64,000 nt of DNA from Intestinimonas butyriciproducens (GCF_004154955.1 NZ_CP011524.1:372001-436000); one strand, 5' to 3'. Positions 25,085 through 34,714 are shown, counted from the first letter of the stretch. A program made the numbers and translations. Notes: a model not told the origin generated them from the letters alone.

Positions 25085-26305
25085 TCAGCCGAGCGGGTCG
25101 GTGAGCAAGCTGTCCAGCGTCAGGACGCACAGCTGCGCGTCGTACTTCGGCATAAACGGCAGGCTGACTTCGTTCTCCCCAGCGCCGATCACCATCTCCT
25201 CGCCGCTGGGACTCATCAAAATCGGATAAGTCTCCGAGATATAATACGGGCCGTCTGTGACGCCATAGTTATCACCGCCAACAAGGGACAGGCTGACGGT
25301 CACATAACTGGGCCCATCCATGACGGATGTGGTCGTCCAGAAACCGCTCCACACCTCTTCCCACGTCGTTTTAGAAGGATCGGCACCCTCGTATTCCCAA
25401 TACAGTTCGACCGTTCCTCCCATCTCATCCTCGGGAAAGAACCACAGGTAGTAATTTGCGATACGGTCCGTATCCCATGCCGCTGCCTGCGTTGTCCAGC
25501 TGCCGCCAAGCCCGGAGGCATAGACGCCGCTCCAGCCGTCTGCCAGCCACGGTGCAAGCTCGGAAGGAACGCCCTGCCAGCCGTATTCCGTAAAGTCGAA
25601 GGAGAGGTAGTCTCCGTTTTCCGAGAAACATGGCACGATGTGCCCCGTTGATGTATAGAGCTGCGGCTCCCACACGCAGCTGTTGCCTGCGTTGTCTACG
25701 ATCTGGACCTGTATGTAGGACAGGTATACGTATGCATCGTCCCCGCCGGCTGCAAAGATCAGCAGCGGATCTCCAACTTCAGACCGGTAGAGAACCTCGA
25801 TGACCTCTTCAGTATCTGATTTCGAATCCCACCGCATGAGATTGACGGAAACCGTGGCATTTTCATCAAGCGGCACGAGACAATACAGATAATCATCCTC
25901 CCCGATGGTATGCCCCGTATCGATTTCGGAAATAAAAGGGTATTTCTGCAGCGTCGCTTGGTCTGTTTCTGACAGCCAATCTCCATCAGACGCTTCTCCG
26001 GTATAGCCCAGGAAGGCCGCGCCGAACATGGTCTGCGGAAAAGCCATTCTCTCCCGCAGCCAAACAAGAGATTGTTCCGCTTCCGCGGAGAATCCGGTCG
26101 GTGTCGGCTGCATATCCGATCCCCCGGCCCCCGGGCGCAGCTTTTCCGGCAGTTTTTGATCGGGCATACCAGACAGCGTCTCACCATCGGCGCTTCGATT
26201 TGGTTCGTCTGTTCCCGCTTGCTGTTTTTGCGCGCAGGCACAGAGAGACAGCACCAGAACCAGTATTAGAAAAAATGCGATCACTCGGTTTGATGTCCTT
26301 TTCAT
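25085..26305 (-). CDS. Lipoprotein, paralogue of the 21394-22533 product
   Basis: The 406-residue product has a lipobox (L-S-L-C-A-C-A), an acidic linker, then a domain with F-L-G-Y-T-G and Y-C-L-V-P-L-D-E that parallels the lipoprotein two genes downstream, and a Trp/Tyr-rich beta domain. Start ATG 26305 follows GAAAGGAGCAGTT. A strong terminator lies between this gene and the one upstream, so it may start a new transcript. Confidence 0.68.
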   Translation of the reverse strand: MKRTSNRVIAFFLILVLVLSLCACAQKQQAGTDEPNRSADGETLSGMPDQKLPEKLRPGAGGSDMQPTPTGFSAEAEQSLVWLRERMAFPQTMFGAAFLGYTGEASDGDWLSETDQATLQKYPFISEIDTGHTIGEDDYLYCLVPLDENATVSVNLMRWDSKSDTEEVIEVLYRSEVGDPLLIFAAGGDDAYVYLSYIQVQIVDNAGNSCVWEPQLYTSTGHIVPCFSENGDYLSFDFTEYGWQGVPSELAPWLADGWSGVYASGLGGSWTTQAAAWDTDRIANYYLWFFPEDEMGGTVELYWEYEGADPSKTTWEEVWSGFWTTTSVMDGPSYVTVSLSLVGGDNYGVTDGPYYISETYPILMSPSGEEMVIGAGENEVSLPFMPKYDAQLCVLTLDSLLTDPLG

Positions 26306-26349
26306 AACTGCTCCTTTCAAACGTCACTGCTCCATACCATTGCGCAAAC

Positions 26350-26388
26350 GGGGATCGCTCCGCCCCAAATGGGGCGGGAACGATCCCC
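26350..26388 (-). terminator. Terminator-like hairpin inside the envelope cluster
   Basis: GGGGATCG (26350-26357) pairs with CGATCCCC (26381-26388) and encloses CCGCCCC/GGGGCGG, a near-continuous GC-rich stem. It lies 10 bp after the stop of the 26398 gene. The T-run is short, so partial read-through into the next gene is likely. Confidence 0.65.
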
Positions 26389-26397
26389 ATTCTGGTG

Positions 26398-27408
26398 TCA
26401 TCCGATGCTGTCCGGCATAGGCTCCTCCGCATCGATCAGAGGCAGATACCAGCTGTCATAGAGATTGGGCAGATCCTCCTCGTCCACATCCACCCAATAG
26501 GTCCCCCACGGGCGCAGGTAGATATCATAGTGGAACGCATCTCCGCCGTTTTCGTAATCACCGTCAATGTGGATCATGTCCCCATAGTCCACCAGTCCCG
26601 GGTCAACGATCCAGTCCCCGTGCTCCAGCGCAATATCCGTGAAGGCGCCGCCCTCGGATGTCATGGTGCCATATATGCTGGTCCCATCATCACTGAGGCT
26701 GACCGACGCGGAGACCATCGGTTCCGACTTCGTGTAGTCCTCATCCCAGAGGGTGACAGTGCCCGTGCCGTCCCCGCCGATGTCAATGGCGCCGCAGATG
26801 TCCCACCAGGCGCCCTCCAGATCCTCGTAGTCGCCCGAGCAGCCGGTCATGATCCACCAGCCGTACCAGTCGCCGTTCCACCAGTCCAGCAGTATATCTC
26901 CGGTTCCAGTATCCTGACCCGTACCGCTTCCCGCCGCTTCCCGGCTGAGTGTGGACGGATCGACGGTGATCTTACCGGTTTTGTCGCCGAACGCCTCCTC
27001 AAAGGTCACCTCGACCTTGCTGGTGGTATCCGCCAGCACAAAGGCGGTGCGGAGTTCAAGGGTTTCACCCGGCGCGACATCCGTAAATTGACTGTCGATC
27101 ACCGTGTCGTAGGAGTCGCTGTTCGCAAAGACGGTGGCGATAGCCAATTCTGCGCCGTTCTGTATCGCTGTTTCAGAGATGGACCATACATAGGAGCCGC
27201 TGTCCTTGCTGTTGTTGGTAAAATCCAGCGTCAGGACCAGCGCGTCGTTTCCATCTGAGTCCTCCATAATGCTGGCCCCCTTGTAGAGCAGCGCATAGTC
27301 CCCGATCTGGAGCGAATTGGACTCTTTCGGGTCGTCCTTGCCGCAGGCGGCCAGACTGAGCAGCATCGCCGCCGCAAGCAGGACGCAGAATAACCTCGTG
27401 CGTTTCAT
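26398..27408 (-). CDS. Lipoprotein with DUF5067-like domain
   Basis: The 336-residue product has a signal and lipobox (L-A-A-C-G-K-D), an immunoglobulin-like N-terminal domain (A-L-V-L-T-L-D-F-T-N-N-S, about 25-150) of the type found in DUF5067/DUF4352 lipoproteins, and a C-terminal acidic beta domain with W-W-N-G-D-W-Y-G-W-W. It is followed by a terminator. Ligand unknown; surface-exposed. Confidence 0.7.
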   Translation of the reverse strand: MKRTRLFCVLLAAAMLLSLAACGKDDPKESNSLQIGDYALLYKGASIMEDSDGNDALVLTLDFTNNSKDSGSYVWSISETAIQNGAELAIATVFANSDSYDTVIDSQFTDVAPGETLELRTAFVLADTTSKVEVTFEEAFGDKTGKITVDPSTLSREAAGSGTGQDTGTGDILLDWWNGDWYGWWIMTGCSGDYEDLEGAWWDICGAIDIGGDGTGTVTLWDEDYTKSEPMVSASVSLSDDGTSIYGTMTSEGGAFTDIALEHGDWIVDPGLVDYGDMIHIDGDYENGGDAFHYDIYLRPWGTYWVDVDEEDLPNLYDSWYLPLIDAEEPMPDSIG

Positions 27409-27420
27409 GTCAGGCCCTCC

Positions 27421-28887
27421 TTAAAAGCCACTGAGTTTGAATGCAACCAGTTCCATTGCGGACTCGTCCGCTCTGTCTTCGGTCATAATGGCAAGGATGC
27501 TGCCGTCAGCCAGCTTCGCGCCGCCGCAGAACCAGGGATAGTCCGTGCCGAACAGGTCGCCGTCATCCGCCTCGCCGAGATAGGCGCCGTCCTTGGTCCA
27601 GAGCACCACCTCACGCATATTTCCGTCCAGGGCCAGATAGCCATTTGCGGTCTGCGTAATAAAGGTAATGCTTCCCAGGCCGCTTCCGTCGGAATCTGCC
27701 AAAGTCATTTGCAGCGCGCCATTGCTGTCATAGACAAACACCTTGTGACCGCTGCCATCCACGGCAGACCCGCAGACATAGATGTGGCTGTCGTCGATCA
27801 GCAGATGACTGAGGATATCCACTTCCTGGAATACAATGGGCTCCGTCTTGAGGGCTCCGCCGGAGAGGGTGATCTTTTCACATTCCGGGCCGGAGAACCA
27901 GCTGACGCCCCAGGTCCCGGATGGGTGCATGGTGACGTGATCCGGGCCCTCATAGGACGCCGTCTGTGCGCCGTCCTTCCAGCTGATCAGCGGCTCCATA
28001 AAATTCGCCAGCCAGAGGGTCCCTGTGGTGTCGGCGGAAATATCCTCATATTCCGCGTCCAGCACAATATCCTCCGCAAATTTCAAAGAGACGCCGTCGT
28101 AATCGAAGCGCTTCAATTCTCCGTCCACCAGAAGGTAAGCCTGATCTCCTGTGACAGCAGCCGCGTGATTGAAGGTCTCCTTTGTGATGATGCAGTCTGT
28201 GATAGGCAGCCACTGGCTGCTGAGCGTGTGCGTACCCACCATGACGCTGCGGGGCTGGGCAGAAAAGGGCTCACCCTCCCAGTACCAGGGGCCATCCTCG
28301 TTTCCGGTATCCTCCAGATGGATCGTCAGGCCGGAGAGCAGCTTGTCTACACGCTCATCCTCGTACTCGCCGATGATCTCCATAAATACGGTGGCTCCCG
28401 CGCCCTCCACCCGGTTCATATACCGCAGGCAGGGGGAACCCCAATAGTTTCCTTCTGCTTTGAGGCAATCGATGCCGCCGACGGGAGTAAGATCATAGGT
28501 CTGATCGACTGCATATTCGTACTCGTCAAAGCCGTAGCTGGTGAGATAGTCCCGGAAGGTATACGGATCTTCCACAGAAACGCGGATCTCCGCATCGACG
28601 ATGCTTCCATCCTCGCCTTCCTTGGGAAGCGTCAGGATGATCTTGGAGGATGTTTCATCGTCATGAAGGTCGTCCTCCTCATAGACCCAGCCGTCCGCCT
28701 CATCGTAAGTAAGATCCCACAGATTTGTATGGATCGTTGTTCCGCTTCCCGCTTCCACAGGAGGCTTTGTCTGCTCGGTTCCTTCCGATGTCGAGCTGGG
28801 CTCCGGGTTGTCCTTGCCGCAGGCAGTGAGGCTGAACAGCATCAGCGCCGCAAGGAACAGGCACGACAGCTTGAACTTGGTTTTCAT
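27421..28887 (-). CDS. Lipoprotein with beta-propeller-like C-terminal half
   Basis: The product (488 residues) carries a lipobox (S-L-T-A-C-G-K-D). The first 170 residues resemble a PsbP-like lipoprotein fold (Y-T-F-R-D-Y-L-T-S-Y-G-F). The rest has repeating strand blocks (G-D-Q-A-Y-L-L-V-D-G, G-T-L-W-L-A-N-F, S-H-I-Y-V-C-G, N-G-Y-L-A-L-D-G) that suggest a propeller. ATG 28887 is preferred to ATG 28893 because GGAG lies 8 nt before it. Gap to the next gene 12 bp: same transcript. Confidence 0.68.
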   Translation of the reverse strand: MKTKFKLSCLFLAALMLFSLTACGKDNPEPSSTSEGTEQTKPPVEAGSGTTIHTNLWDLTYDEADGWVYEEDDLHDDETSSKIILTLPKEGEDGSIVDAEIRVSVEDPYTFRDYLTSYGFDEYEYAVDQTYDLTPVGGIDCLKAEGNYWGSPCLRYMNRVEGAGATVFMEIIGEYEDERVDKLLSGLTIHLEDTGNEDGPWYWEGEPFSAQPRSVMVGTHTLSSQWLPITDCIITKETFNHAAAVTGDQAYLLVDGELKRFDYDGVSLKFAEDIVLDAEYEDISADTTGTLWLANFMEPLISWKDGAQTASYEGPDHVTMHPSGTWGVSWFSGPECEKITLSGGALKTEPIVFQEVDILSHLLIDDSHIYVCGSAVDGSGHKVFVYDSNGALQMTLADSDGSGLGSITFITQTANGYLALDGNMREVVLWTKDGAYLGEADDGDLFGTDYPWFCGGAKLADGSILAIMTEDRADESAMELVAFKLSGF

Positions 28888-28911
28888 GGCCATTCTCCTC
28901 TCTGTCCTTTC

Positions 28912-29595
28912 TTATTTTTTGTTGCTGAAAAACGGCGTCAGCAGCTCGGCTACCTTGCTGATGGGCATGGTCTGCAGGATCACCTTGCCGGGTCCCCGGA
29001 CAACGGTATTGAAAATACCCTCTCCGCCCAGGAGCATGTTCTTTGCGCCCTTGACCGCAACCACATCCATGGTGCAGCTCTCCTCCATAGCCGCCAGGTA
29101 CCCTGTGCTGACCAGAAGCTCCTGTCCGGCGCTCAGGTCATACTCTGCCGCGTGACCGTCGATCTCAATAAAGGCGATCCCGTTTCCGCTCAGTTTCTGC
29201 ATGATGAAGCCCTCGCCGCCAAAGATGCCGGAGCCCAGTTTTTTCTGGAAGTGCATGGATAGTTCCACACCCTCCTCAGAGGCAAGAAACGCGCTTTTCT
29301 GCACAATCATGGACCGGCCGGCACTGATGTTCAGAGCCTTGATGGCCCCGGGAAAGCTGGAAGCGAAGGCGATGAACCCGTCCCCGCCCTCCGCAGTGAA
29401 CTTGTTCTGAAATGCGGAATCGCCGGACACCAGCCGCCCCAGCATCTTCTTCATACCGCCTCCGGTGGTGGTTTCCATTTTCATATTTGGGCTCATCCAG
29501 CTCATGCTGCCGCTCTCCGTGATCATGGATTCGCCTGGGGACAATTCACATACGACGACCGGCAGATTTTCTCCTAAAATTTCATACTTCTTCAT
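28912..29595 (-). CDS. AIM24 / TIGR00266 family protein
   Basis: The 227-residue protein has the family pattern: L-S-P-G-E-S-M-I-T-E-S-G-S-M near residue 18, G-G-G-M-K-K-M-L-G-R near 46, P-G-A-I-K-A-L near 82 and G-E-G-F-I-M-Q near 127. Members form beta-prism trimers of unknown bacterial function and often sit beside SPFH and TPM proteins. GAAAGGAGC precedes the ATG. Confidence 0.85.
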   Translation of the reverse strand: MKKYEILGENLPVVVCELSPGESMITESGSMSWMSPNMKMETTTGGGMKKMLGRLVSGDSAFQNKFTAEGGDGFIAFASSFPGAIKALNISAGRSMIVQKSAFLASEEGVELSMHFQKKLGSGIFGGEGFIMQKLSGNGIAFIEIDGHAAEYDLSAGQELLVSTGYLAAMEESCTMDVVAVKGAKNMLLGGEGIFNTVVRGPGKVILQTMPISKVAELLTPFFSNKK

Positions 29596-29643
29596 GGTGA
29601 AGCTCCTTTCATTTTCGTTGTTTTCTATTGCTCCAAGGTATTC

Positions 29644-30492
29644 TTATCCGTTGATTGCGCCGCCGCAAAACTCGCAGCAGCCGCTGGCATCCGGTGTGGT
29701 GGTCGCCCCGCAGTACGGGCAGGTCACCGCCGCCTTGGGTGATGCGGCCGCGGCCGCTTCCTCCCGCGCCTGCTGCCGGACCTGCAGCAGCGCATCCCGG
29801 ATCTCACAGCCCATTTCCTCATATTGCCGGTATTCCACGCTGGAGCGCACCTCCTCCGCGTTGGAGGTCAGGGAGCCGCCGCCTATTCCGCCGGCTTTAG
29901 CCCGGAGACCCCCGCGGGGTCTGCGCATGGCGTCGGGCCCATCCAGCAGTGTTTCCTCATCGTTATCCACTGAGCTGCTGTTGAGTTGGAAGCGGATCTC
30001 GCTGAAATAGGGATTGTTGACGTTGATCACGATGTAGAAATCGTAGGAATAGGCATACCGTTTGGGATTGAAGCTCTGCCGCTCTCCATCCTTATCCCTG
30101 TATTCGATCTCCGTCCTGCGCTCGTCGATGTCCAACTTGCAGCCGGTCACATCGGAGAAGGACAGCACATCCGGATTGGCCTCCTCCCAATTTCTGGCGG
30201 AGGTGACCATAAACAGACCCGCATCCTCGTCCAGCAGCACCTTGGTACGCTCACCCAGAGTACGGGTGGTGCGAAAAGAGGATACCTTGGCTTGATTGGT
30301 CTCCCGGTAGGCCAGCTGCTCCTGGATCTCCGCCACCGTGCTCTGGCGGCGGTCGCTGAACCAGGGGGAGAGCTTGGCGGCACATTCCTTGCACAGATTG
30401 CCGTCCTCCAGCTTGCGGTTGCCCAGCAGCCCGATCTCGCCGCCGCAGACCGAGCATTCCTTTTTATCAAATAGTTTTCCAAAGAGCCCCAT
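29644..30492 (-). CDS. DUF4428 zinc-ribbon protein with C-terminal second zinc ribbon
   Basis: The 282-residue product starts with a treble-clef zinc ribbon (C-S-V-C-G-G ... C-K-E-C, DUF4428-like), followed by a PH-like domain (about 60-165; S-D-V-T-G-C-K-L-D-I) and a C-terminal zinc ribbon (C-P-Y-C-G-A ... C-C-E-F-C-G-G). Such domain combinations occur around SPFH proteins in Clostridia. ATG 30492 follows AAAGGGGTGCAG; ATG 30495 is equally possible. Confidence 0.72.
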   Translation of the reverse strand: MGLFGKLFDKKECSVCGGEIGLLGNRKLEDGNLCKECAAKLSPWFSDRRQSTVAEIQEQLAYRETNQAKVSSFRTTRTLGERTKVLLDEDAGLFMVTSARNWEEANPDVLSFSDVTGCKLDIDERRTEIEYRDKDGERQSFNPKRYAYSYDFYIVINVNNPYFSEIRFQLNSSSVDNDEETLLDGPDAMRRPRGGLRAKAGGIGGGSLTSNAEEVRSSVEYRQYEEMGCEIRDALLQVRQQAREEAAAAASPKAAVTCPYCGATTTPDASGCCEFCGGAING

Positions 30493-30517
30493 CATCTGCA
30501 CCCCTTTCTGAAGCCGC

Positions 30518-30919
30518 TTACGCGGTGCCCTTCATCTGCATGGCGCCGTAGACATACAATCCCGGCAGCAGAAGGTTGAGCACCAGACTGGTGATGCTGA
30601 ACTGGCCTCCGCCTACAAAACCGATGATGATGGAGATGATCGCTAAGATCGCAATGATAATGCCCCATTTGACGCAGGAAGCGGCCTTCTGGGGTGCGCT
30701 GCAGGCCCCGATGCCCTTAATGCCCGCGATAAACTGGATCACAGAGGCCACAGTCACAAGAATGGAGCTGGCATAGAGCAGGCCGGTACCCTCCGCGCTC
30801 CCCGACAGGGCTGCCAGGGCGCTGACGCCGAGAATGGCGATGACGCCGGCGATGGCGGCGATGATGCCGCCGATGATCATGAGAATGGATGTGACTTTCA
30901 AAATCTTCTGACCTTTCAT
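30518..30919 (-). CDS. Four-helix membrane protein
   Basis: A 133-residue membrane protein with four hydrophobic segments (about 10-30, 48-68, 85-104, 112-128) and small loops; A-A-S-C-V-K-W-G-I-I begins the third. No family assigned. It lies between two envelope genes with spacings of 25 and 44 bp, in one operon. Confidence 0.65.
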   Translation of the reverse strand: MKGQKILKVTSILMIIGGIIAAIAGVIAILGVSALAALSGSAEGTGLLYASSILVTVASVIQFIAGIKGIGACSAPQKAASCVKWGIIIAILAIISIIIGFVGGGQFSITSLVLNLLLPGLYVYGAMQMKGTA

Positions 30920-30963
30920 TTGTAGTACCTCCTATGTTCTGTTTTTATGGATCGCTTTGCGTA

Positions 30964-31929
30964 CTATGGCTGTTCATCCAGCAGGCACAGGGCCAGCTCT
31001 GTAAAATACGCCCGGAGCTGCTTCGCTGTTTCCTGATCCAATTTCTTCTGCTGCTGTTTGCCGTCAGAGTAATAGAGGGTGCAGGCCGGCTTTTCCGAGC
31101 TGCCGTCCGGCTGTTCTTCCAGACGGATCTCCTCCGCAAACGCGGTGAAGGCATCCCACTCCTCATCTGACACGGCCCAGTCACTCCAGATCTCCTGCTT
31201 CCGACCGGACGGGGTAAATCTGGCCCGGAGGATATAGGGGGCGTCCTCTCCGTACACAACAGACGGACCCCGGTCGAATTGGAAGGAATAGTCCTTGGAG
31301 AAGAGAGCCCCAGACTGACCCATATAGAAGCCGCTCAGCTCCGGCGTGGCATAGCGGGGGATCTCCCGTCCAATGGGGTCGGCCAGCTCCTCCAGCAGAG
31401 CGATCAGCGTATGGATACGGCGGTCGTTTGGCGGATCATAACGGATGCTCCGTGTTCCGTCTTCTGTGCTCCAGGTCAGGATCAGGCTGGTGGAGTCCCC
31501 GCCATCCATGACTTCGATCCCCGGTGGCAGCTTCACCTCACGCCGGTTTTCCGGGATGGGCTCCATCAGCGGGTAGAGCTCCAGAATGATCTGCTCCACA
31601 TCCGACCACTGAGCCGCGGTGATGGGGACATTCTCTTTGGTGGACGGATGATACCAGTCCTCGTCCTCCGCCGTATCCGGAGCAAGGGCCGGATAATAGC
31701 TTGTTTCCAGAATGGCCTCCGGCGAAAGCGTGATGGCAAAATCCGCTCTGGCAACCATGCCGCTGGTGTGGCTGTATGTGACGCCGGTCAAGGTACCGGG
31801 CGGCACGGCAGATTTCTTCTGTATGGATGAATCACCTCCCTGATGACCTCTGAAACAATATCCCGCAGCCGCCAGAAGCAGGAACAGACCTACAACAGAA
31901 AATACGGCGGTTTTTCTTCCACGGGTCAT
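30964..31929 (-). CDS. Membrane-anchored extracytoplasmic protein
   Basis: The 321-residue product has an N-terminal membrane anchor (V-F-S-V-V-G-L-F-L-L-L-A-A-A-G) without a lipobox at a usual place, then an extracellular mixed domain (A-D-F-A-I-T-L-S-P-E, L-I-L-T-W-S-T-E-D-G). Its ATG overlaps the stop of the SPFH gene by 4 bp (ATGA), so it is translated with it and probably works with it. No family recognised. Confidence 0.65.
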   Translation of the reverse strand: MTRGRKTAVFSVVGLFLLLAAAGYCFRGHQGGDSSIQKKSAVPPGTLTGVTYSHTSGMVARADFAITLSPEAILETSYYPALAPDTAEDEDWYHPSTKENVPITAAQWSDVEQIILELYPLMEPIPENRREVKLPPGIEVMDGGDSTSLILTWSTEDGTRSIRYDPPNDRRIHTLIALLEELADPIGREIPRYATPELSGFYMGQSGALFSKDYSFQFDRGPSVVYGEDAPYILRARFTPSGRKQEIWSDWAVSDEEWDAFTAFAEEIRLEEQPDGSSEKPACTLYYSDGKQQQKKLDQETAKQLRAYFTELALCLLDEQP

Positions 31930-33350
31930 CCCTGCACATCGCCATCGTCAAAGGGATCGCCGCACTCCGGGCAGAACTTGGGCGGATGGGCGGGATCATC
32001 TGGCTCCCAGCCACATTTGTCGCATTTGTACTGGGGTACGCCAGCGGGCTTTTTCGCCCCGCACTCCGCGCAGAATTTCCCTTTGTTCACCGCGCCGCAG
32101 GAACAGGTCCAGCCGTCCGCTGCGGGCCGGGGCTTGCCGCACTCTGGGCAGAATTTTCCGGTGACGGCTGCACCGCAGGTACACTGCCAGCTCTCTGCTG
32201 CCGGCTTGGGCTCCGGCTTTTTGCTGCCGCAGTTAGGGCAGAAGCTGCCGGTGATGCCGCTTTGTCCGCAGGCGCAGGTCCAGCCAGGGGCGGCAGGCGG
32301 GGGCGTGGGTACAGGTGCGTGTGCGGGCTGAGCCTGCTGCTGCGCGCCCATCTGATAGAGGTTCTGGGCGTTCATGCCGCCCATCTGTCCAGCCATCCCC
32401 ATGCCCATAAAAGCCATAGCGGGACCGGCATTGGGGTTGCTGGCCGCGGACTGCATGGCGCTGGCCTGTGCGCCCACCAGATGGGCCGCCGCCCGGGTGG
32501 GGTCCATAAAGGCCGCGTTGCGCTGCAGCTCCTTGATCATCTGCTCATCTTCCTCATTGGCCTTGACGCTGGAGACGCCAAAGGAAACGATCTCCATGCC
32601 CCGCAGGTCCCGCCACCGGGAGGAAAGCTGCTCGTTGAGGGCATCGGCCAGCTCCAGGGTGTGGCCGGGAAGGGCGGAGTAACGGATACCCATTTCCGAG
32701 ATCTTTGCGAATGCGGGCTGCAGGGCGGTGAGCAGCTCCGTCTTCATCTGCCCAGCGATCTGCTCGGTCTTAAAGTCCTCGCTGACGTTACCGCAGACAT
32801 TGGTATAGAACAGCATGGGGTTTTTCAGGCGGATACTGTACTCGCCGAAGCAGCGGATGGCGATATCGATGTCGATACCCGCCCGCTGGTCCACCACCCG
32901 GAAGGGGACGGGGCTTGGGGTTCCGTACTTGTTGCCGGTGAGCTCCTTGGTATTGAAATAGTAGATGCGCTGGTCCTTGGGGGCCTCGCCGCCGAAGGTG
33001 AAGCGCTTGCCGATGTTCTGGAACACGCCCTTGATGGATTCGCCCAGATCGCCGGAGAAAAGGCTGGGCTCGGTGGACATATCGTAGGTGTACTCGCCCG
33101 GCTCGGCGCACATATCCACCACCTTGCCCTGCTCCACGATGAGCATACACTGGCCGTCTGCCACCGCGATGACAGAGCCGTTGGTGATGATGTTGTCATC
33201 ACCCTTGGTGTTGCTGGAGCGGCCCGTGACCTTCTTTTTTCCTTTGACGGCCAGTACATCCGCGGGAATCGCTTCGCAGTAGAAGAATTCCTTCCACTGG
33301 TCGGCCATCACGCCGCCGGCGGCTCCCAATGCAGCTTTGATCAGTCCCAT
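31926..33350 (-). CDS. SPFH-domain protein with four C-terminal zinc ribbons
   Basis: The 474-residue product has an SPFH/virion-core-like domain at about 15-285 (V-L-A-V-K-G-K, L-I-V-E-Q-G-K-V, F-K-T-E-Q-I-A-G-Q-M), a helical oligomerisation part, a Met/Gln/Ala-rich linker and four zinc ribbons (C-x-C ... C-P-N-C-G, C-P-E-C-G, C-A-E-C-G and C-D-K-C ... C-P-E-C-G). SPFH proteins form membrane microdomain scaffolds; this subgroup is known in Firmicutes beside TPM and AIM24 genes. It is the second gene after the palindrome promoter at 34.8 kb. Confidence 0.83.
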   Translation of the reverse strand: MGLIKAALGAAGGVMADQWKEFFYCEAIPADVLAVKGKKKVTGRSSNTKGDDNIITNGSVIAVADGQCMLIVEQGKVVDMCAEPGEYTYDMSTEPSLFSGDLGESIKGVFQNIGKRFTFGGEAPKDQRIYYFNTKELTGNKYGTPSPVPFRVVDQRAGIDIDIAIRCFGEYSIRLKNPMLFYTNVCGNVSEDFKTEQIAGQMKTELLTALQPAFAKISEMGIRYSALPGHTLELADALNEQLSSRWRDLRGMEIVSFGVSSVKANEEDEQMIKELQRNAAFMDPTRAAAHLVGAQASAMQSAASNPNAGPAMAFMGMGMAGQMGGMNAQNLYQMGAQQQAQPAHAPVPTPPPAAPGWTCACGQSGITGSFCPNCGSKKPEPKPAAESWQCTCGAAVTGKFCPECGKPRPAADGWTCSCGAVNKGKFCAECGAKKPAGVPQYKCDKCGWEPDDPAHPPKFCPECGDPFDDGDVQG

Positions 33351-33379
33351 AATGCGATCTCCTCTCTTGTTTTATTTTG

Positions 33380-34714
33380 TTATGGTGTCAGGAATGTCCA
33401 CCCATCCACCAGATACCCGTTTGTGTCGGTGATGGGCCAGAGGTACCAAAAATCCTCCCAGGAGCGCTTGATGTGCAGGCACAGGTTCGGTACGCCTTCC
33501 GGGATCGTCAGGGAAAACCACCGAGGCTCATCAATGTTGAGCGTTTCGTCGTACAGGATCTCGTCCGTGACCCAATCCAGAAGCCGTCCGCTGTCATCCC
33601 ACAGGGGCTCGCCCGTACAGAACCGGATCTGTGTTTCATACCAGCGCCCCACCACCAGCAGCCTGTCCAGTCCATCCGGCTCCAGCTTTGTGACCGGCAG
33701 TACCTCCAGCCATGCGGATACATCGTCCGGTGGGTTGGGCCAGTAGAAGGTCAGGCAGTCAGAGGGCTCCTCATACAAAGCCGTCTGCAGCGTTTCCGGC
33801 AGGAATGCGTCTACTCTCTGATAGACCGCCGTGCGGAGCGCCGGAGCGCCGTCCGTCTCGTAATGCTCCTGGAGATACAGCGTATCCGGATCGGTCAGGG
33901 TGAGAAAGAACTCCGCGCCGGTATCATCATGATAGAGCCGGACGCTCCAAAGCTCGTTGGAGAGGCCGCGGAACAGCGGTTCCTCCAGCAGCTCCGTCCG
34001 AAGCTCGGCTTCCTGCCGGTATTCCGGCTCATCCGTATCCAGAAAGTCCGCGAAGTAATAATCCGCGCTCAGCACATATCCCTCGATGGCGTCGCTCCAC
34101 CTGCTTTCAAAAACCAGCGTGGAGGCCAGGCCTTCTTCCCGGGCGTTATAGCTCCAGCTCTCCACCTCGCCTGTGGTCATGTGCCATGTCCCATGCAGAT
34201 TTGCGATGCACAGTTCGCCGCCCGGGCCCGGCCGCTCCGCTTTTTCAAAATAGAATCGATCCCCATAGAAGGATTCCAAAATGATGCGGCCATCTTCAAT
34301 GCGGCCATTCATCTCACCATCTTCATCGCCGTCCGAACTTGTCAGCCGCAGGGTGTGATCCGCGCCGAGCCACCAGGTCCCGCTGCCCAGATAGCTGTTA
34401 AAGCTGTCGCCCAGGACCTCACGGAATTGCGCCGTTCCGTCCTCGTTGAGAAAGAGATCGGCCCACCACCGCTCCGTGGGCATCTGGCTCACCTCTGTGC
34501 GGTCAAAGAGATCGTTGTAGGACTCGTGCTGTACAGCCGTCCAATAGGTACCGCCCAATGAACTGTCGGAGTTATGGTCGGACGGAGGGGCGGAGGTCGC
34601 TGTGTCATCAGGAGACTCGGGCGGCCCTTCTTCTCCGCCGCCGGGGGTGCCGCCGCAGGCCGTCAGGCAGAGCACCAACAGCAAGACCAGCATAGACTTC
34701 CATACTCGTTTCAT
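33380..34714 (-). CDS. Lipoprotein, first gene of the envelope operon
   Basis: The 444-residue product has a lipobox (L-C-L-T-A-C-G-G) and a Gly/Glu/Ser linker, then a lipocalin-like domain (A-D-L-F-L-N-E-D-G-T-A-Q-F-R-E) and a second beta domain. The T-W-W-L-G-A-D and L-T-S-S-D-G-D-E-D-G segments resemble Clostridia lipoproteins of unknown function. ATG 34714 is chosen since it starts the signal peptide; GTG 34726 is an alternative. Transcribed from the promoter at 34818-34823 under the palindrome at 34846-34862. Confidence 0.7.
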   Translation of the reverse strand: MKRVWKSMLVLLLVLCLTACGGTPGGGEEGPPESPDDTATSAPPSDHNSDSSLGGTYWTAVQHESYNDLFDRTEVSQMPTERWWADLFLNEDGTAQFREVLGDSFNSYLGSGTWWLGADHTLRLTSSDGDEDGEMNGRIEDGRIILESFYGDRFYFEKAERPGPGGELCIANLHGTWHMTTGEVESWSYNAREEGLASTLVFESRWSDAIEGYVLSADYYFADFLDTDEPEYRQEAELRTELLEEPLFRGLSNELWSVRLYHDDTGAEFFLTLTDPDTLYLQEHYETDGAPALRTAVYQRVDAFLPETLQTALYEEPSDCLTFYWPNPPDDVSAWLEVLPVTKLEPDGLDRLLVVGRWYETQIRFCTGEPLWDDSGRLLDWVTDEILYDETLNIDEPRWFSLTIPEGVPNLCLHIKRSWEDFWYLWPITDTNGYLVDGWTFLTP

